From contig WAON01000062.1 in NCBI GenBank assembly GCA_015521265.1, forward strand, positions 1 through 12,074: a stretch of DNA of 12,074 nt. The letters run 5' to 3'. Made by a program: the position numbers and the translations under genes. The stretch comes from Desulfurococcales archaeon (GTDB taxonomy: Archaea > Thermoproteota > Thermoprotei_A > Sulfolobales > Desulfurococcaceae). The notes under the pieces are model-generated. The model searched no databases. It was not told the DNA's origin and saw only the letters and a program-made list of their open reading frames with translations. Of the stretch, positions 1 through 6,207 are shown piece after piece. Position 1 is the stretch's first letter, and each line of letters starts with the position of its first letter.

Positions 1-9
1 ATCTTGCGC

Positions 10-453
10 CTATATTATTGGTGGGTTTATTTCTTGTTTTATCGTTCTGAACGCTATGCTTGTCCTTGTTTGTTTTATAGCTGGGTTTTTGAGTAAGTTT
101 TTAACGAATCTGTCTAGTTCCTCTATTGTCTTGAATAATGCTACGACCGCTATGTCAAATTCCCCGGTTATATCGAGGACTAATTGTACGTTCGGATTCC
201 TAGCGATCTCTTTTTCTACTTCAAGTATCTTTTTACCATCTACATTTACGAGAATCAATGCTTTAATAGTATATCCGAGCTTCTTCTCATCAAGGATAAT
301 AGTTTTACCTTTAATCACCCCTTGTCTGACTAGTTTCTTCACTCGATCGTGTAGTGTTGATACCGGTATCCCTAGATCGGCAGCTATTCTACGCAGTGGT
401 TTATCATGGTTGGAAACTAATATTCTTAGTATTGTTTTGTCCAGTTCATCCAT
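10..453 (-). CDS. Lrp/AsnC family transcriptional regulator
   Basis: Probable DNA-binding, amino-acid-responsive regulator of 147 residues, the usual Lrp/AsnC length. Residues 1-60 form the N-terminal domain, starting with the typical MDELDKTILRIL. A helix-turn-helix lies at about 20-41 (RRIAADLGIP then VSTLHDRVKKL), followed by GVIKG. Residues about 65-140 fit the ligand-binding, octamer-forming RAM domain, with the GEFD turn at 97-100. I chose the ATG at 451-453 because a GGTGA Shine-Dalgarno lies 5 bases upstream; the GTG three codons earlier falls inside that GGTGA. It diverges from the glutamine synthetase gene, which suggests control of nitrogen assimilation. The family includes a glutamine-binding member from Sulfolobus tokodaii (Grp, ST1022). 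That glutamine is the effector here is inference. Family assignment is firm; target and ligand are unknown. Confidence 0.93.
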   Translation of the reverse strand: MDELDKTILRILVSNHDKPLRRIAADLGIPVSTLHDRVKKLVRQGVIKGKTIILDEKKLGYTIKALILVNVDGKKILEVEKEIARNPNVQLVLDITGEFDIAVVALFKTIEELDRFVKNLLKNPAIKQTRTSIAFRTIKQEINPPII

Positions 454-458
454 ATTAT

Positions 459-463
459 TCACC
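459..463 (-). promoter_or_regulatory. Shine-Dalgarno GGTGA that fixes the lrp start
   Basis: Reading the minus strand, GGTGA is followed by five bases (ataat) and then ATG at 453-451. The GTG within this motif is a possible but less likely start, since its use would leave no upstream Shine-Dalgarno. Confidence 0.6.
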
Positions 464-473
464 GTATAATATT

Positions 474-497
474 CGATGAGCTATCGTTAAATAATAG
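474..497 (-). promoter_or_regulatory. Candidate lrp promoter with adjoining imperfect palindrome
   Basis: On the minus strand a TATA-like attatttaac occupies about 487-497, which would place transcription start near 466, just before the GGTGA at 459-463. Immediately downstream lies the near-palindrome CGATgAGCTATCG at 474-486, with one unpaired base. A palindrome between TATA box and start is a common place for an autoregulatory Lrp site, but this is a single weak example. Confidence 0.35.
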
Positions 498-523
498 TGC
501 ATTGTACGATTTATTGATGTATT

Positions 524-584
524 ATTCTTATATAGTTTCCGGACATGGTTAAATATACAGTCTATTAGGTATATGAGAGGGGAT
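524..584 (+). promoter_or_regulatory. Candidate glnA promoter and Shine-Dalgarno
   Basis: Two TATA-like elements precede glnA: cttatatag at about 528-536 (predicted start near 558) and ttaaatatac at 549-558 (predicted start near 580). The Shine-Dalgarno GAGGGGAT at 577-584 stands 5 bases before the ATG. The second box would give a very short leader, which is common in crenarchaea. Sequence alone does not decide between them. Confidence 0.45.
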
Positions 585-589
585 AAATT

Positions 590-1909
590 ATGCCTAGGCT
601 ACGAGTATTATTTACAGACTTATTCGGAGTATTGAGGGGTACTGAGATACCCTATAGCGAGGATAAAGAATTATTCAAAACAATGTTCGATGCAAGCAGT
701 GTACACGGCTTCGAAGAAATACATAAGAGCGACCTAGAACTCCGCCTACCCCGCGAGAGGATTAAAGAGATACCTTGGAGTAGCGGCTGGTACGGCGGTA
801 TAGCAACAATACACTACCCGGGTGGTGAGAGGTATGTTAAGGATCCAAGACTTGTAGCCGAGAAAACAGAGGAATACTTGAGGGAGCAAGGCTATACCGC
901 AAAGACCGGCGTAGAAATGGAGTTCTTCATATTCAGAAGCGTTTATGCATCTATAAACCTGGTACAGCAGACACTACTAGTAGAAGCGCCGGAAATACCT
1001 GAGAATAATGGACATATACCTGTCAAGAAGGGATACCACCTTGTTGAGCCGGCGGATGAAGTAGCTGTTATCAGGGATGCTATTATTAGAGAGTTCGAAA
1101 AACTAGGCTATGGGATCTCTAAGAGCCACCACGAAGTAGCAACTGCTGGACAAGTAGAGATTACTAGTAAGTCTTACCCAGTTGTTGAGATAGGTGATCT
1201 ATCGCAGTGGTTTAAATATGTAGCTAAAACAGTTGCTGCTAGAAATGGTTTTAAAGCAGTATTCCTACCAAAACCCCTACCCGGGGATAATGGTTCCGGT
1301 ATGCATATTCATTTAAGCTTGTGGAGTGATGGTAAGAACCTATTCTACGATCCAAGCGATGAACACCATCTAAGCCAGCTTGCAAGATACTTTATAGGCG
1401 GAGTACTAGAACATGGTAGGAGTCTTTCAGCAATAGTGTCTCCGACTGTGAATAGTTATAGGAGACTAATACCTGGCTATGAGGCACCTACAATACTAGC
1501 ATGGGCTGTTGGAAACCGTAGTGTTGCATTAAGAGTTCCAAAGGTTGTCGAAGAGCGTATCTTCCGTGTAGAATACCGCCCACCGGACCCCCTAGCCAAC
1601 CCATATCTTGCAGTATCAGCACTACTCATGGCTGGCTTAGACGGTATAAAGAAGAAGATTAATCCAGGAGACCCGTTCCAAGACGACGCATACAAGTACA
1701 GCTTAGAAGAACTGAAAAGTAAAGGATACAAACAATTGCCGAGAAGCCTAGATGAAGCCCTAGACGAGCTGGAAACTGACAACGAATATCTTAAACCGGT
1801 ATTTCCAAGAGAATTACTGGAAACATACATCGAGGCTAAAAGGAAGGAAGCCAGAGAACTTCAAGCAATACCCACACCTTCAGAATACATTCACTACATG
1901 TACTGGTGA
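590..1909 (+). CDS. glnA: Glutamine synthetase, type I
   Basis: Cytosolic enzyme making glutamine from glutamate, ammonia and ATP, the main route of ammonium assimilation. At 439 residues it has the usual length of archaeal GSI. N-terminal beta-grasp domain: DLFGVLRGTEIP (10-21) and DASSVHGFEEI (34-44). Catalytic domain: metal-binding EMEFFIF (109-115), HHEVATAGQVEI (180-191), ATP/ammonium-site GDNGSGMHIHLS (232-243), NSYRRLIPGYEAP (288-300), NRSVALRVP (309-317) and RVEYRPPDPLANPY (326-339). The usual C-terminal NLYxLP motif with the adenylylated tyrosine is not seen; its region reads DDAYKYSLEELKSKGYKQLP, so control by adenylylation is unlikely. ATG start with Shine-Dalgarno GAGGGGAT. It diverges from the Lrp-type gene, which may regulate it. 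Family call is secure. Confidence 0.98.
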   Translation: MPRLRVLFTDLFGVLRGTEIPYSEDKELFKTMFDASSVHGFEEIHKSDLELRLPRERIKEIPWSSGWYGGIATIHYPGGERYVKDPRLVAEKTEEYLREQGYTAKTGVEMEFFIFRSVYASINLVQQTLLVEAPEIPENNGHIPVKKGYHLVEPADEVAVIRDAIIREFEKLGYGISKSHHEVATAGQVEITSKSYPVVEIGDLSQWFKYVAKTVAARNGFKAVFLPKPLPGDNGSGMHIHLSLWSDGKNLFYDPSDEHHLSQLARYFIGGVLEHGRSLSAIVSPTVNSYRRLIPGYEAPTILAWAVGNRSVALRVPKVVEERIFRVEYRPPDPLANPYLAVSALLMAGLDGIKKKINPGDPFQDDAYKYSLEELKSKGYKQLPRSLDEALDELETDNEYLKPVFPRELLETYIEAKRKEARELQAIPTPSEYIHYMYW

Positions 1910-1935
1910 ACGGGAAGAAAGGTTAGTACTAAGAG

Positions 1936-1940
1936 TTTTT
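1936..1940 (+). terminator. Candidate glnA terminator (T5 tract)
   Basis: A run of five T lies 27 bases after the glnA stop, within aagagtttttg. Short T tracts are sufficient for archaeal intrinsic termination. No convincing hairpin precedes it. Confidence 0.35.
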
Positions 1941-1985
1941 GTAGTCAATCCCTTCTTAATTCCGTTAAAACCATTATGTTCTGTA

Positions 1986-2027
1986 GAGATATAGAATGCT
2001 CTGGAGTATAGTCTTGTAGAGGAGATG
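1986..2027 (+). promoter_or_regulatory. Candidate promoter and Shine-Dalgarno of the seven-gene run
   Basis: A weak TATA-like gatatagaa at about 1988-1996 would place transcription start near 2017, just before the Shine-Dalgarno GGAGATG at 2021-2027. The latter supports the ATG at 2033 rather than the GTG directly before it. An alternative AT-rich element (gttaaaacc, about 1964-1972) exists, so the promoter is uncertain. Confidence 0.3.
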
Positions 2028-2032
2028 CTGTG

Positions 2033-2440
2033 ATGACACTAGAGGATTTGAGAAGTATTGCAGCTTATATACTGACAAAGCTAGGCTGTCTAAACCCATT
2101 CAGGATTAGTAGGATTATAGCATATGCTGAGTTAATGTATATGAAAGAGCATGGTGATAGATTAACTGATCTAGTCTATAAGGGCTTTGATAACGTATTC
2201 TACATCGAGGGGTTGAAGGAAGCTATTGATAATGAGTGTTTCGTAAAGGTTGAGGGAGATCCTAGTAAGGGAGTTCATGGATGTATAAAGTATACGTGTG
2301 AACCCCCAGTAATTGATGAAGTGACGAGGAAATACTTGGAAAAGGCGATCGAGGAAATAAGGAGTCTAAGCGATCGAGAGCTAAACGATCTAGTTGTAAA
2401 AAACGATTTGCTTAAAAAGATCATGCTTCCAATGAAATAA
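2033..2440 (+). CDS. Conserved-looking protein of unknown function, possibly Panacea/DUF4065-like
   Basis: A 135-residue protein I do not recognise with certainty. It is mostly predicted alpha-helical and soluble, with no signal peptide or membrane segment. The arrangement YILTKLGCLNPFRISRII (12-29), AELMYMKEHGDRLTD (32-46), FYIEGLKEAI (56-65) and a C-terminal IEEIRSLSDRELNDLV (106-121) recalls the Panacea/SocA-like (DUF4065) layout of 'few-residue linker, L.ae..ylke.G..lt, then ...ls..el..lv'. This is a resemblance by eye, not a demonstrated homology. Four cysteines are present (19, 69, 84, 89), with CIKYTC at 84-89. Start ATG chosen for its Shine-Dalgarno GGAGATG, 5 bases upstream. It is the first gene before the MinD-like pair, with 39 bases between them, so co-transcription is plausible. 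Real gene likely; function unknown. Confidence 0.8.
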   Translation: MTLEDLRSIAAYILTKLGCLNPFRISRIIAYAELMYMKEHGDRLTDLVYKGFDNVFYIEGLKEAIDNECFVKVEGDPSKGVHGCIKYTCEPPVIDEVTRKYLEKAIEEIRSLSDRELNDLVVKNDLLKKIMLPMK

Positions 2441-2466
2441 CAATAATAAAATCCCGCATAGATAAT

Positions 2467-2471
2467 GAGGT
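2467..2471 (+). promoter_or_regulatory. Shine-Dalgarno GAGGT supporting a TTG start
   Basis: GAGGT ends 8 bases before the TTG at 2480. The Walker A motif begins at residue 9, so a later start would cut into the P-loop strand; this and the Shine-Dalgarno fix the TTG. Confidence 0.6.
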
Positions 2472-2479
2472 AAAGACTC

Positions 2480-3370
2480 TTGAAAAGGTTAGTAGTTACC
2501 GGCGGTAAGGGTGGGACTGGTAAGAGTTTCGTCGCAACTAACCTAGCTGTTCTCTTCGCTAGGAAGCATCACGTAGTACTAGCTGATCTAGACGTTGAAG
2601 CACCCGACGATCACGTTCTACTGGGAATAAAAGAACTGAGCAATAGGGAGGAGGCTAAGGCGTTCCTGCCATTCATTGATACATCAAAGTGTACAAAGTG
2701 CGGTGTTTGTGCGAAAGTTTGCGATACTGGAGCGATCCTCATGCCTCCTAAGGGGTTCCCAGTAGTATTTCCACGCCTATGCAGTGGATGCACAGCCTGC
2801 TACTATGCTTGCCCATATAATGCTATACTTAAGGGGTACCATGTACTGGGATATAGTTATGTTACAAAACATCCTAGTATTGAGAACCTAGTATTAGTTA
2901 CCGGAGTTCTAAGAGAGGGGGAAGAGCATATGCCGCCGGTTGTAGTTAATGTTAAGAAGAGGGCTGAAAACACTGCGAGGGATCTCTTACTAATTGATAC
3001 CGGTGCTGGTACCGGAAACCAGATCGCGATTTCGCTGAAAGACTCCGATCTAGTAATAGCAGTTACGGAGCCCACTCCATTAGGCCTACACGATTTAGAA
3101 GCTATCCTAAAGATCACTTACGAAATGGGTCTTAGGACATGGGTTGTTATTAATAGGAGTGGGCTTGGATCAATAGATAAACATGTTGAGACTATGAAGA
3201 AGTATAGTGTTGAAAAATACTTCCACACACCATTCCATCGAGACGCTGTAGATTCATATGTTAAAGGAGTACCGGTAGTGGAGTATAAGCCTGAATCTAT
3301 TGTTTCTAAGAGCTTATACTTGATCCAAAGGGAGGCGGAGAACACCTTATACGGTGATGGAAATGATTAG
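2480..3370 (+). CDS. MinD/Mrp-like P-loop ATPase with 2x[4Fe-4S] ferredoxin insert (first of pair)
   Basis: A 296-residue SIMIBI-class ATPase. Deviant Walker A GGKGGTGKS (8-16) holds both the signature lysine K10 and the P-loop K15. ADLDVEAPD (35-43) is the Walker A' region and LLIDTGAGTGNQ (170-181) the Walker B/switch region; TEPTPLGLHDLE (196-207) is also typical. Inserted after the first strands is an eight-cysteine ferredoxin domain: C71, C74, C77, C81 and C101, C104, C107, C111. The first motif ends in CD where CP is usual; the second has the normal CP. The related NBP35/Mrp proteins act in Fe-S cluster delivery, and the ferredoxin-bearing subgroup is common in archaea and anaerobes without a proven role. 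Its end overlaps the start of the second ATPase gene. Not the cell-division MinD, since no amphipathic membrane-targeting C-terminus is seen. Confidence 0.92.
   Translation: MKRLVVTGGKGGTGKSFVATNLAVLFARKHHVVLADLDVEAPDDHVLLGIKELSNREEAKAFLPFIDTSKCTKCGVCAKVCDTGAILMPPKGFPVVFPRLCSGCTACYYACPYNAILKGYHVLGYSYVTKHPSIENLVLVTGVLREGEEHMPPVVVNVKKRAENTARDLLLIDTGAGTGNQIAISLKDSDLVIAVTEPTPLGLHDLEAILKITYEMGLRTWVVINRSGLGSIDKHVETMKKYSVEKYFHTPFHRDAVDSYVKGVPVVEYKPESIVSKSLYLIQREAENTLYGDGND
3353..3358 (+). promoter_or_regulatory. Shine-Dalgarno GGTGAT inside the upstream gene, setting the second ATPase start
   Basis: GGTGAT lies 4 bases before ATG 3363. Earlier in-frame GTG (3354) and ATG (3357) overlap this motif and have no well-placed Shine-Dalgarno of their own, although ATG 3357 cannot be excluded. 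The arrangement gives an 8-base overlap with the first ATPase gene and suggests translational coupling. Confidence 0.5.
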
Positions 3371-4349
3371 GGGGTTAACTAGTGGAGTAGAAATAGTTAT
3401 CGCAAGTGGTAAAGGCGGTGTCGGTAAATCAACTATTTCAGCGTCTCTAGCAATAATCCTCAAGCGTAGGGGTTTTAAGCTAGTAGCTGCTGATGCCGAT
3501 GCTGAAGCCCCTAACTTAAACCTTGTTCTGGGAGAAACTGTTTGGGACAGCATTGAACCCTACTATGAAGGCAGGTATGCCTACATCGTTGATGAGAAAT
3601 GCATCAAGTGTGGTGAGTGCTTGAAAGCCTGCCCATTTGACGCTATATCAGTTGTGAATGGAAGATATGTTGTTAACAAGTTGATCTGTGAAGGCTGCTA
3701 TACGTGTAGCTTTGTATGCCCTACTAAGGCAATAAGGTTTGTAAGGGATATCATCGCTGGGCATGTAAGGGTGAAATACAGGACCCGCTATGGGTTCCCA
3801 CTAGTATCTGGAGAAATAACGCCTGGAAGACCGAACTCCGGTAAGCTAGTGACGGAAGTTAAGAATAAGGCTAAGAAGATCGGGGGTCCCGATTCATACG
3901 TTTTAGTAGATGCAGCGGCTGGTATTGGGTGTCAGGTAATATCGAGTCTTGCAGGTGCATATATGGTTATAATGGTTGCTGAACCCACCCTAGCAAGCTT
4001 CAGCGATTTAAGGAGGATCTATAAGTTGACCAGGCATTTCGGTATACCAGCCGCTCTCATTGTTAATAAGGCTGATCTCAACCCTGAATACACGGATACT
4101 ATCAAGAAGTGGGCTATTGAAAATAAAGTCGATTATTTAGGATCAATACCCTACGATGAAAAAGTAGCCCATGCTATAGCGGAGATGAAGCCGGTAATTG
4201 AGTATTACCCTGATACGCCGGCTTCAAAAGCTCTTTATAAGATAGGCGGGAAAGTTGCAAGTATACTGTCAAACCTTGAAGAGTGGAGGCTTAAATATCT
4301 CCCGGAGAAAATAGAGCCCTTCATACCTATAGTTATTAAGCCTTCATAA
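3363..4349 (+). CDS. MinD/Mrp-like P-loop ATPase with 2x[4Fe-4S] ferredoxin insert (second of pair)
   Basis: A 328-residue paralogue of the preceding gene product. Deviant Walker A SGKGGVGKST (15-24) with signature lysine K17 and P-loop K22; AADADAEAPN (42-51); ferredoxin insert with C80, C83, C86, C90-P and C109, C112, C115, C119-P, both motifs complete; LVDAAAGIGCQVI (181-193) as the Walker B/switch, including a cysteine (C190) seen in many Mrp/NBP35-type ATPases and replaced by Asn in its partner; VAEPTLASFSDL later. The C-terminus extends about 35 residues beyond the partner's. An Fe-S-binding, nucleotide-dependent carrier or reductase-like role is inferred from family and context. The 8-base gene overlap suggests equimolar synthesis and perhaps a heterodimer. 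Start among 3354, 3357 and 3363 is not certain. Confidence 0.92.
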   Translation: MIRGLTSGVEIVIASGKGGVGKSTISASLAIILKRRGFKLVAADADAEAPNLNLVLGETVWDSIEPYYEGRYAYIVDEKCIKCGECLKACPFDAISVVNGRYVVNKLICEGCYTCSFVCPTKAIRFVRDIIAGHVRVKYRTRYGFPLVSGEITPGRPNSGKLVTEVKNKAKKIGGPDSYVLVDAAAGIGCQVISSLAGAYMVIMVAEPTLASFSDLRRIYKLTRHFGIPAALIVNKADLNPEYTDTIKKWAIENKVDYLGSIPYDEKVAHAIAEMKPVIEYYPDTPASKALYKIGGKVASILSNLEEWRLKYLPEKIEPFIPIVIKPS

Positions 4350-4383
4350 TATTCAAGACATAGATGAATGGCTAAAACTATGG

Positions 4384-4388
4384 GGTGA
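4384..4388 (+). promoter_or_regulatory. Shine-Dalgarno GGTGA that fixes the NifX-like gene start
   Basis: GGTGA, a 5-base gap (agcat), then ATG at 4394. The in-frame GTG at 4385 is part of the motif and is unlikely to be the start. Confidence 0.6.
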
Positions 4389-4393
4389 AGCAT

Positions 4394-4729
4394 ATGCCTA
4401 GGAGGATAGCTTTCGTAACTGATAAGGGTGGACTCGATGATAGGATCTATGAAAGATTCGGCAGAGCCCCAACATTCACTATCGTGGAGGTAGGGGATAA
4501 CGGCGAGATATTATCGGTAAGAGTAGTGGAAAACCCGGGGTTTAAAGCGGGTAGTGGTGCGGGGATTAAAGCTGTGCAAAAACTTATAAATGAAGGGGTT
4601 GAAGTAGTAATAGGGCCTAACCCCGGGCCCAACGCTTATCTAGCATTACAGCAAGCCGGGATAAAATCAGTATCAATGCTTGGAGTAACTGTAAGGGAAG
4701 CCCTTGAGAGATTTTTACATAGTCAATAA
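4394..4729 (+). CDS. NifX/NifB-C-terminal-like (dinitrogenase Fe-Mo cofactor family) protein
   Basis: A 111-residue single-domain protein of the family that includes NafY, NifX and the NifB C-terminus, which bind iron-molybdenum cofactor or its precursors. Typical features in order: IAFVTDKGGLDDRIYERFG (5-23), the R-F-G-R-AP-F segment at 21-28 where the family has HFGRAP.F, the ENPGFK turn (46-51), glycine-rich GSGAGIKAVQKL (53-64), GVEVVIGPNPGPNAYLAL (68-85) and AGIKSV (88-93). His of the usual HFG is Arg here. No nitrogenase gene is in view, so a nitrogen-fixation role is not supported; stand-alone members in archaea usually accompany ferredoxin-type MinD ATPases, as here. A role as metal or Fe-S cofactor carrier for the two upstream ATPases is inferred. 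Confidence 0.9.
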   Translation: MPRRIAFVTDKGGLDDRIYERFGRAPTFTIVEVGDNGEILSVRVVENPGFKAGSGAGIKAVQKLINEGVEVVIGPNPGPNAYLALQQAGIKSVSMLGVTVREALERFLHSQ

Positions 4730-4769
4730 TATAGATAAATGGGTTATTTCTAATTCTTACCGGTGATCA
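4729..4769 (+). promoter_or_regulatory. Possible internal promoter and full GGTGATCA Shine-Dalgarno
   Basis: The 43-base gap before the iron-transporter gene holds a TATA-like atatagataaat (4729-4740), with predicted start near 4760. GGTGATCA at 4762-4769 is the longest match to the crenarchaeal 16S 3' end in the window, and its GGTGAT core ends 5 bases before the TTG at 4773. The Shine-Dalgarno is convincing; the promoter is only a candidate. Confidence 0.4.
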
Positions 4770-4772
4770 TTT

Positions 4773-5894
4773 TTGCCTAATAGAACAAGTATTATCGAGA
4801 TGGCTATGGAATCTCTTCGAGATGAGCTCGAGTCCGCAATAATATACGGTAAACTTTCTGAGAAGTATAAGGATAAGGAAGTAGGGGTTAAACTTAGGAA
4901 AATAGCAATGATGGAGGGAAAACACGCCGCATTCTGGTCTTCCTTTCTCAAAAAGAGGGGTGTTGATCCAAGCACTATTAAGCCCAATAGGGTGCGCATA
5001 TTATTCTATACGATCCTCTTCCACCTGCTAGGCTTAGGACTTACTTTAAAGATCCTCGAGAACGGGGAGATTAAAGCTATTGAAATATATGCGAGAATGC
5101 TTGAAAGCCCCGATATAGGCCCTGAGGAGAAAAAGAGGCTTAAAAACATATTAGCCGATGAACTGCTTCACGAGGAAGAATTTGCTACTGAGGAAACTAA
5201 GCTTAGAGAATTCATGGAGCATGTGAGAGATGCTGTCCTAGGAATGAGCGATGGCGTTGTGGAGATCCTTTCGGTATCGGCAGGATTAGCTGGAGCCTAT
5301 GGTAACCCTTTAAACGTTGCTCTCGGAGGATTAATTGTTGGCGTTGCTGGCTCTCTATCAATGGGTATTGGTGCATTCAGCAGTGTCCGTGCACAGAGGC
5401 AGGTTAGACTAGGAGTTCTATCAAGACTTGTACTCGCCGTTAAACATATACCGGACGCATTCATCAACCGGGTTAAAGAGTATATGCTTCATAAAGGTTT
5501 CACTGGAAAGACCTCGGAGGAGATCGCTAGGGAGACTGTATCTAAAAAAGAATTACTTCAAAGAATTATCGCCGAAGAAGAATATGGTATTAGAGAGGAA
5601 ACATTAGAGAAGCCGGGTAAAGCAGGCCTATACACTGGGCTCTTCTACATAATTGGTGCGCTAGTACCGTTAACACCGTATTTCCTCCTCCTACCTGTAA
5701 ATATTTCATTACCACTATCATTCATCCTAGCAGCATTAATGATGGCTGCAACGGGTTTTATAGTAGCTATTAGTGCAAACCTCGACATTAAGAGCAAGAT
5801 GATCGAACTAGTACTAGCGGGCCTGGGAGCCGCCGCGATAACGTTCTTAATCGGGAGGATCGCATCTATTATTCTAGGTATTGAAGTCGAATAA
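4773..5894 (+). CDS. Rubrerythrin-like diiron domain fused to VIT1/CCC1-family iron transporter
   Basis: A 373-residue membrane protein. Residues 1-148 resemble a ferritin-like diiron domain: E18 with Y25, E48xxH51 (EGKH), E104 (AIEIY) and E130xxH133 (DELLHEE) have the order and spacing of rubrerythrin ligands. A hydrophobic helix at about 77-95 interrupts it. Residues 150-373 match VIT1/CCC1: VRDAVLGMSDGVVEILSVSAGLAG, with GGLIVGVAGSLSMGIGAFSSVRAQRQ (185-210), then a charged cytosolic loop (225-280), and further membrane helices near 288-307, 312-335 and 344-368. Bacterial proteins of this layout (MbfA/Er-VIT1) export iron; here iron or manganese transport sensed or oxidised by the diiron domain is inferred. 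TTG start is supported by GGTGATCA. Tight spacing to the following lplB-like gene (19 bases) suggests co-transcription. Confidence 0.88.
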   Translation: MPNRTSIIEMAMESLRDELESAIIYGKLSEKYKDKEVGVKLRKIAMMEGKHAAFWSSFLKKRGVDPSTIKPNRVRILFYTILFHLLGLGLTLKILENGEIKAIEIYARMLESPDIGPEEKKRLKNILADELLHEEEFATEETKLREFMEHVRDAVLGMSDGVVEILSVSAGLAGAYGNPLNVALGGLIVGVAGSLSMGIGAFSSVRAQRQVRLGVLSRLVLAVKHIPDAFINRVKEYMLHKGFTGKTSEEIARETVSKKELLQRIIAEEEYGIREETLEKPGKAGLYTGLFYIIGALVPLTPYFLLLPVNISLPLSFILAALMMAATGFIVAISANLDIKSKMIELVLAGLGAAAITFLIGRIASIILGIEVE

Positions 5895-5913
5895 GAGAGA
5901 AAGGGAGTGTAAC

Positions 5914-6204
5914 ATGGGTGTTTACGAGGTTAAGTCTAGGAAAGGCCTTATTAGAGTTCAGTGTATTAGTAGTAGAGGACTAATTAGGGATCTGAGGATT
6001 ACGGGAGACTTTTTCATATATCCAGAAGATTCCCTATGGTTCCTTGAAGAGAAATTGAAAGGATTAAGGATTAGGAGTATTGATGAATTAGAAGAATTTC
6101 TCAATAAACTATTAAAGAGTAAAGGTGTAGAACTAGTTGGTTCGACTCCTCGAGACTTTGCTGAAGCAATATATTGTGCATGTACAAATAGTTGTGGTGA
6201 TTAG
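5914..6204 (+). CDS. lplB: Lipoate-protein ligase accessory subunit (LplB-like, C-terminal domain)
   Basis: A 96-residue protein matching the C-terminal domain that E. coli LplA carries fused, but which is a separate gene in Thermoplasma acidophilum, where both subunits are needed to form lipoyl-AMP. Visible features: repeated strand pattern GLIRVQCISSRGLIRDLRI (11-29), the typical I-x-GDFF (29-34), then E-rich helix PEDSLWFLEEKLKG (37-50) with the L-G ending, and helix IDELEEFLNKLL (56-67). The C-terminal end YCACTNSCGD has three cysteines (C88, C90, C94) whose role is unclear. ATG 5914 was chosen for GGGAG at 5903-5907; the earlier in-frame TTG at 5881 lies within the preceding gene. Stop is 3 bases before the lplA start, so the two are surely co-translated. 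Confidence 0.85.
   Translation: MGVYEVKSRKGLIRVQCISSRGLIRDLRITGDFFIYPEDSLWFLEEKLKGLRIRSIDELEEFLNKLLKSKGVELVGSTPRDFAEAIYCACTNSCGD
6196..6201 (+). promoter_or_regulatory. Shine-Dalgarno GGTGAT for the GTG start of lplA
   Basis: GGTGAT lies inside the last codons of the lplB-like gene, 6 bases before GTG 6208. It supports the GTG as the true start and points to translational coupling of the two subunits. Confidence 0.6.
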
Positions 6205-6207
6205 ACC

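Noticed and set aside
1910..2032. Riboswitch or small RNA in the spacer after glnA
   Set aside because: The 123 bases show only a T5 tract and weak TATA-like stretches, with no strong stem structures or known aptamer consensus.
2030..2075. RTGATGA-like box C (GTGATGA) with a CTGA downstream, as in C/D-box sRNA
   Set aside because: No internal D'/C' boxes or terminal stem; the bases are explained by the start and first codons of a gene.
2480..4349. Cell-division site selection role (true MinD) for the ATPase pair
   Set aside because: Both carry eight-cysteine ferredoxin inserts and lack a MinD-type amphipathic C-terminal membrane helix; no MinC or MinE neighbour.
4394..4729. Nitrogen fixation gene set
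   Set aside because: The NifX-like domain alone is not evidence of nitrogenase; no nifH, nifD, nifK or nifB is present and stand-alone members are common in non-fixing archaea.
5881..5913. Extended start of the LplB-like gene at TTG 5881, overlapping the iron-transporter gene
   Set aside because: ATG 5914 has GGGAG upstream and begins the conserved part of the domain.
6139..6149. GGTTCGACTCC, resembling a tRNA T-arm consensus
   Set aside because: The flanks do not pair into a T stem, no acceptor or anticodon arm is found, and the stretch encodes VGSTP of the LplB-like protein.
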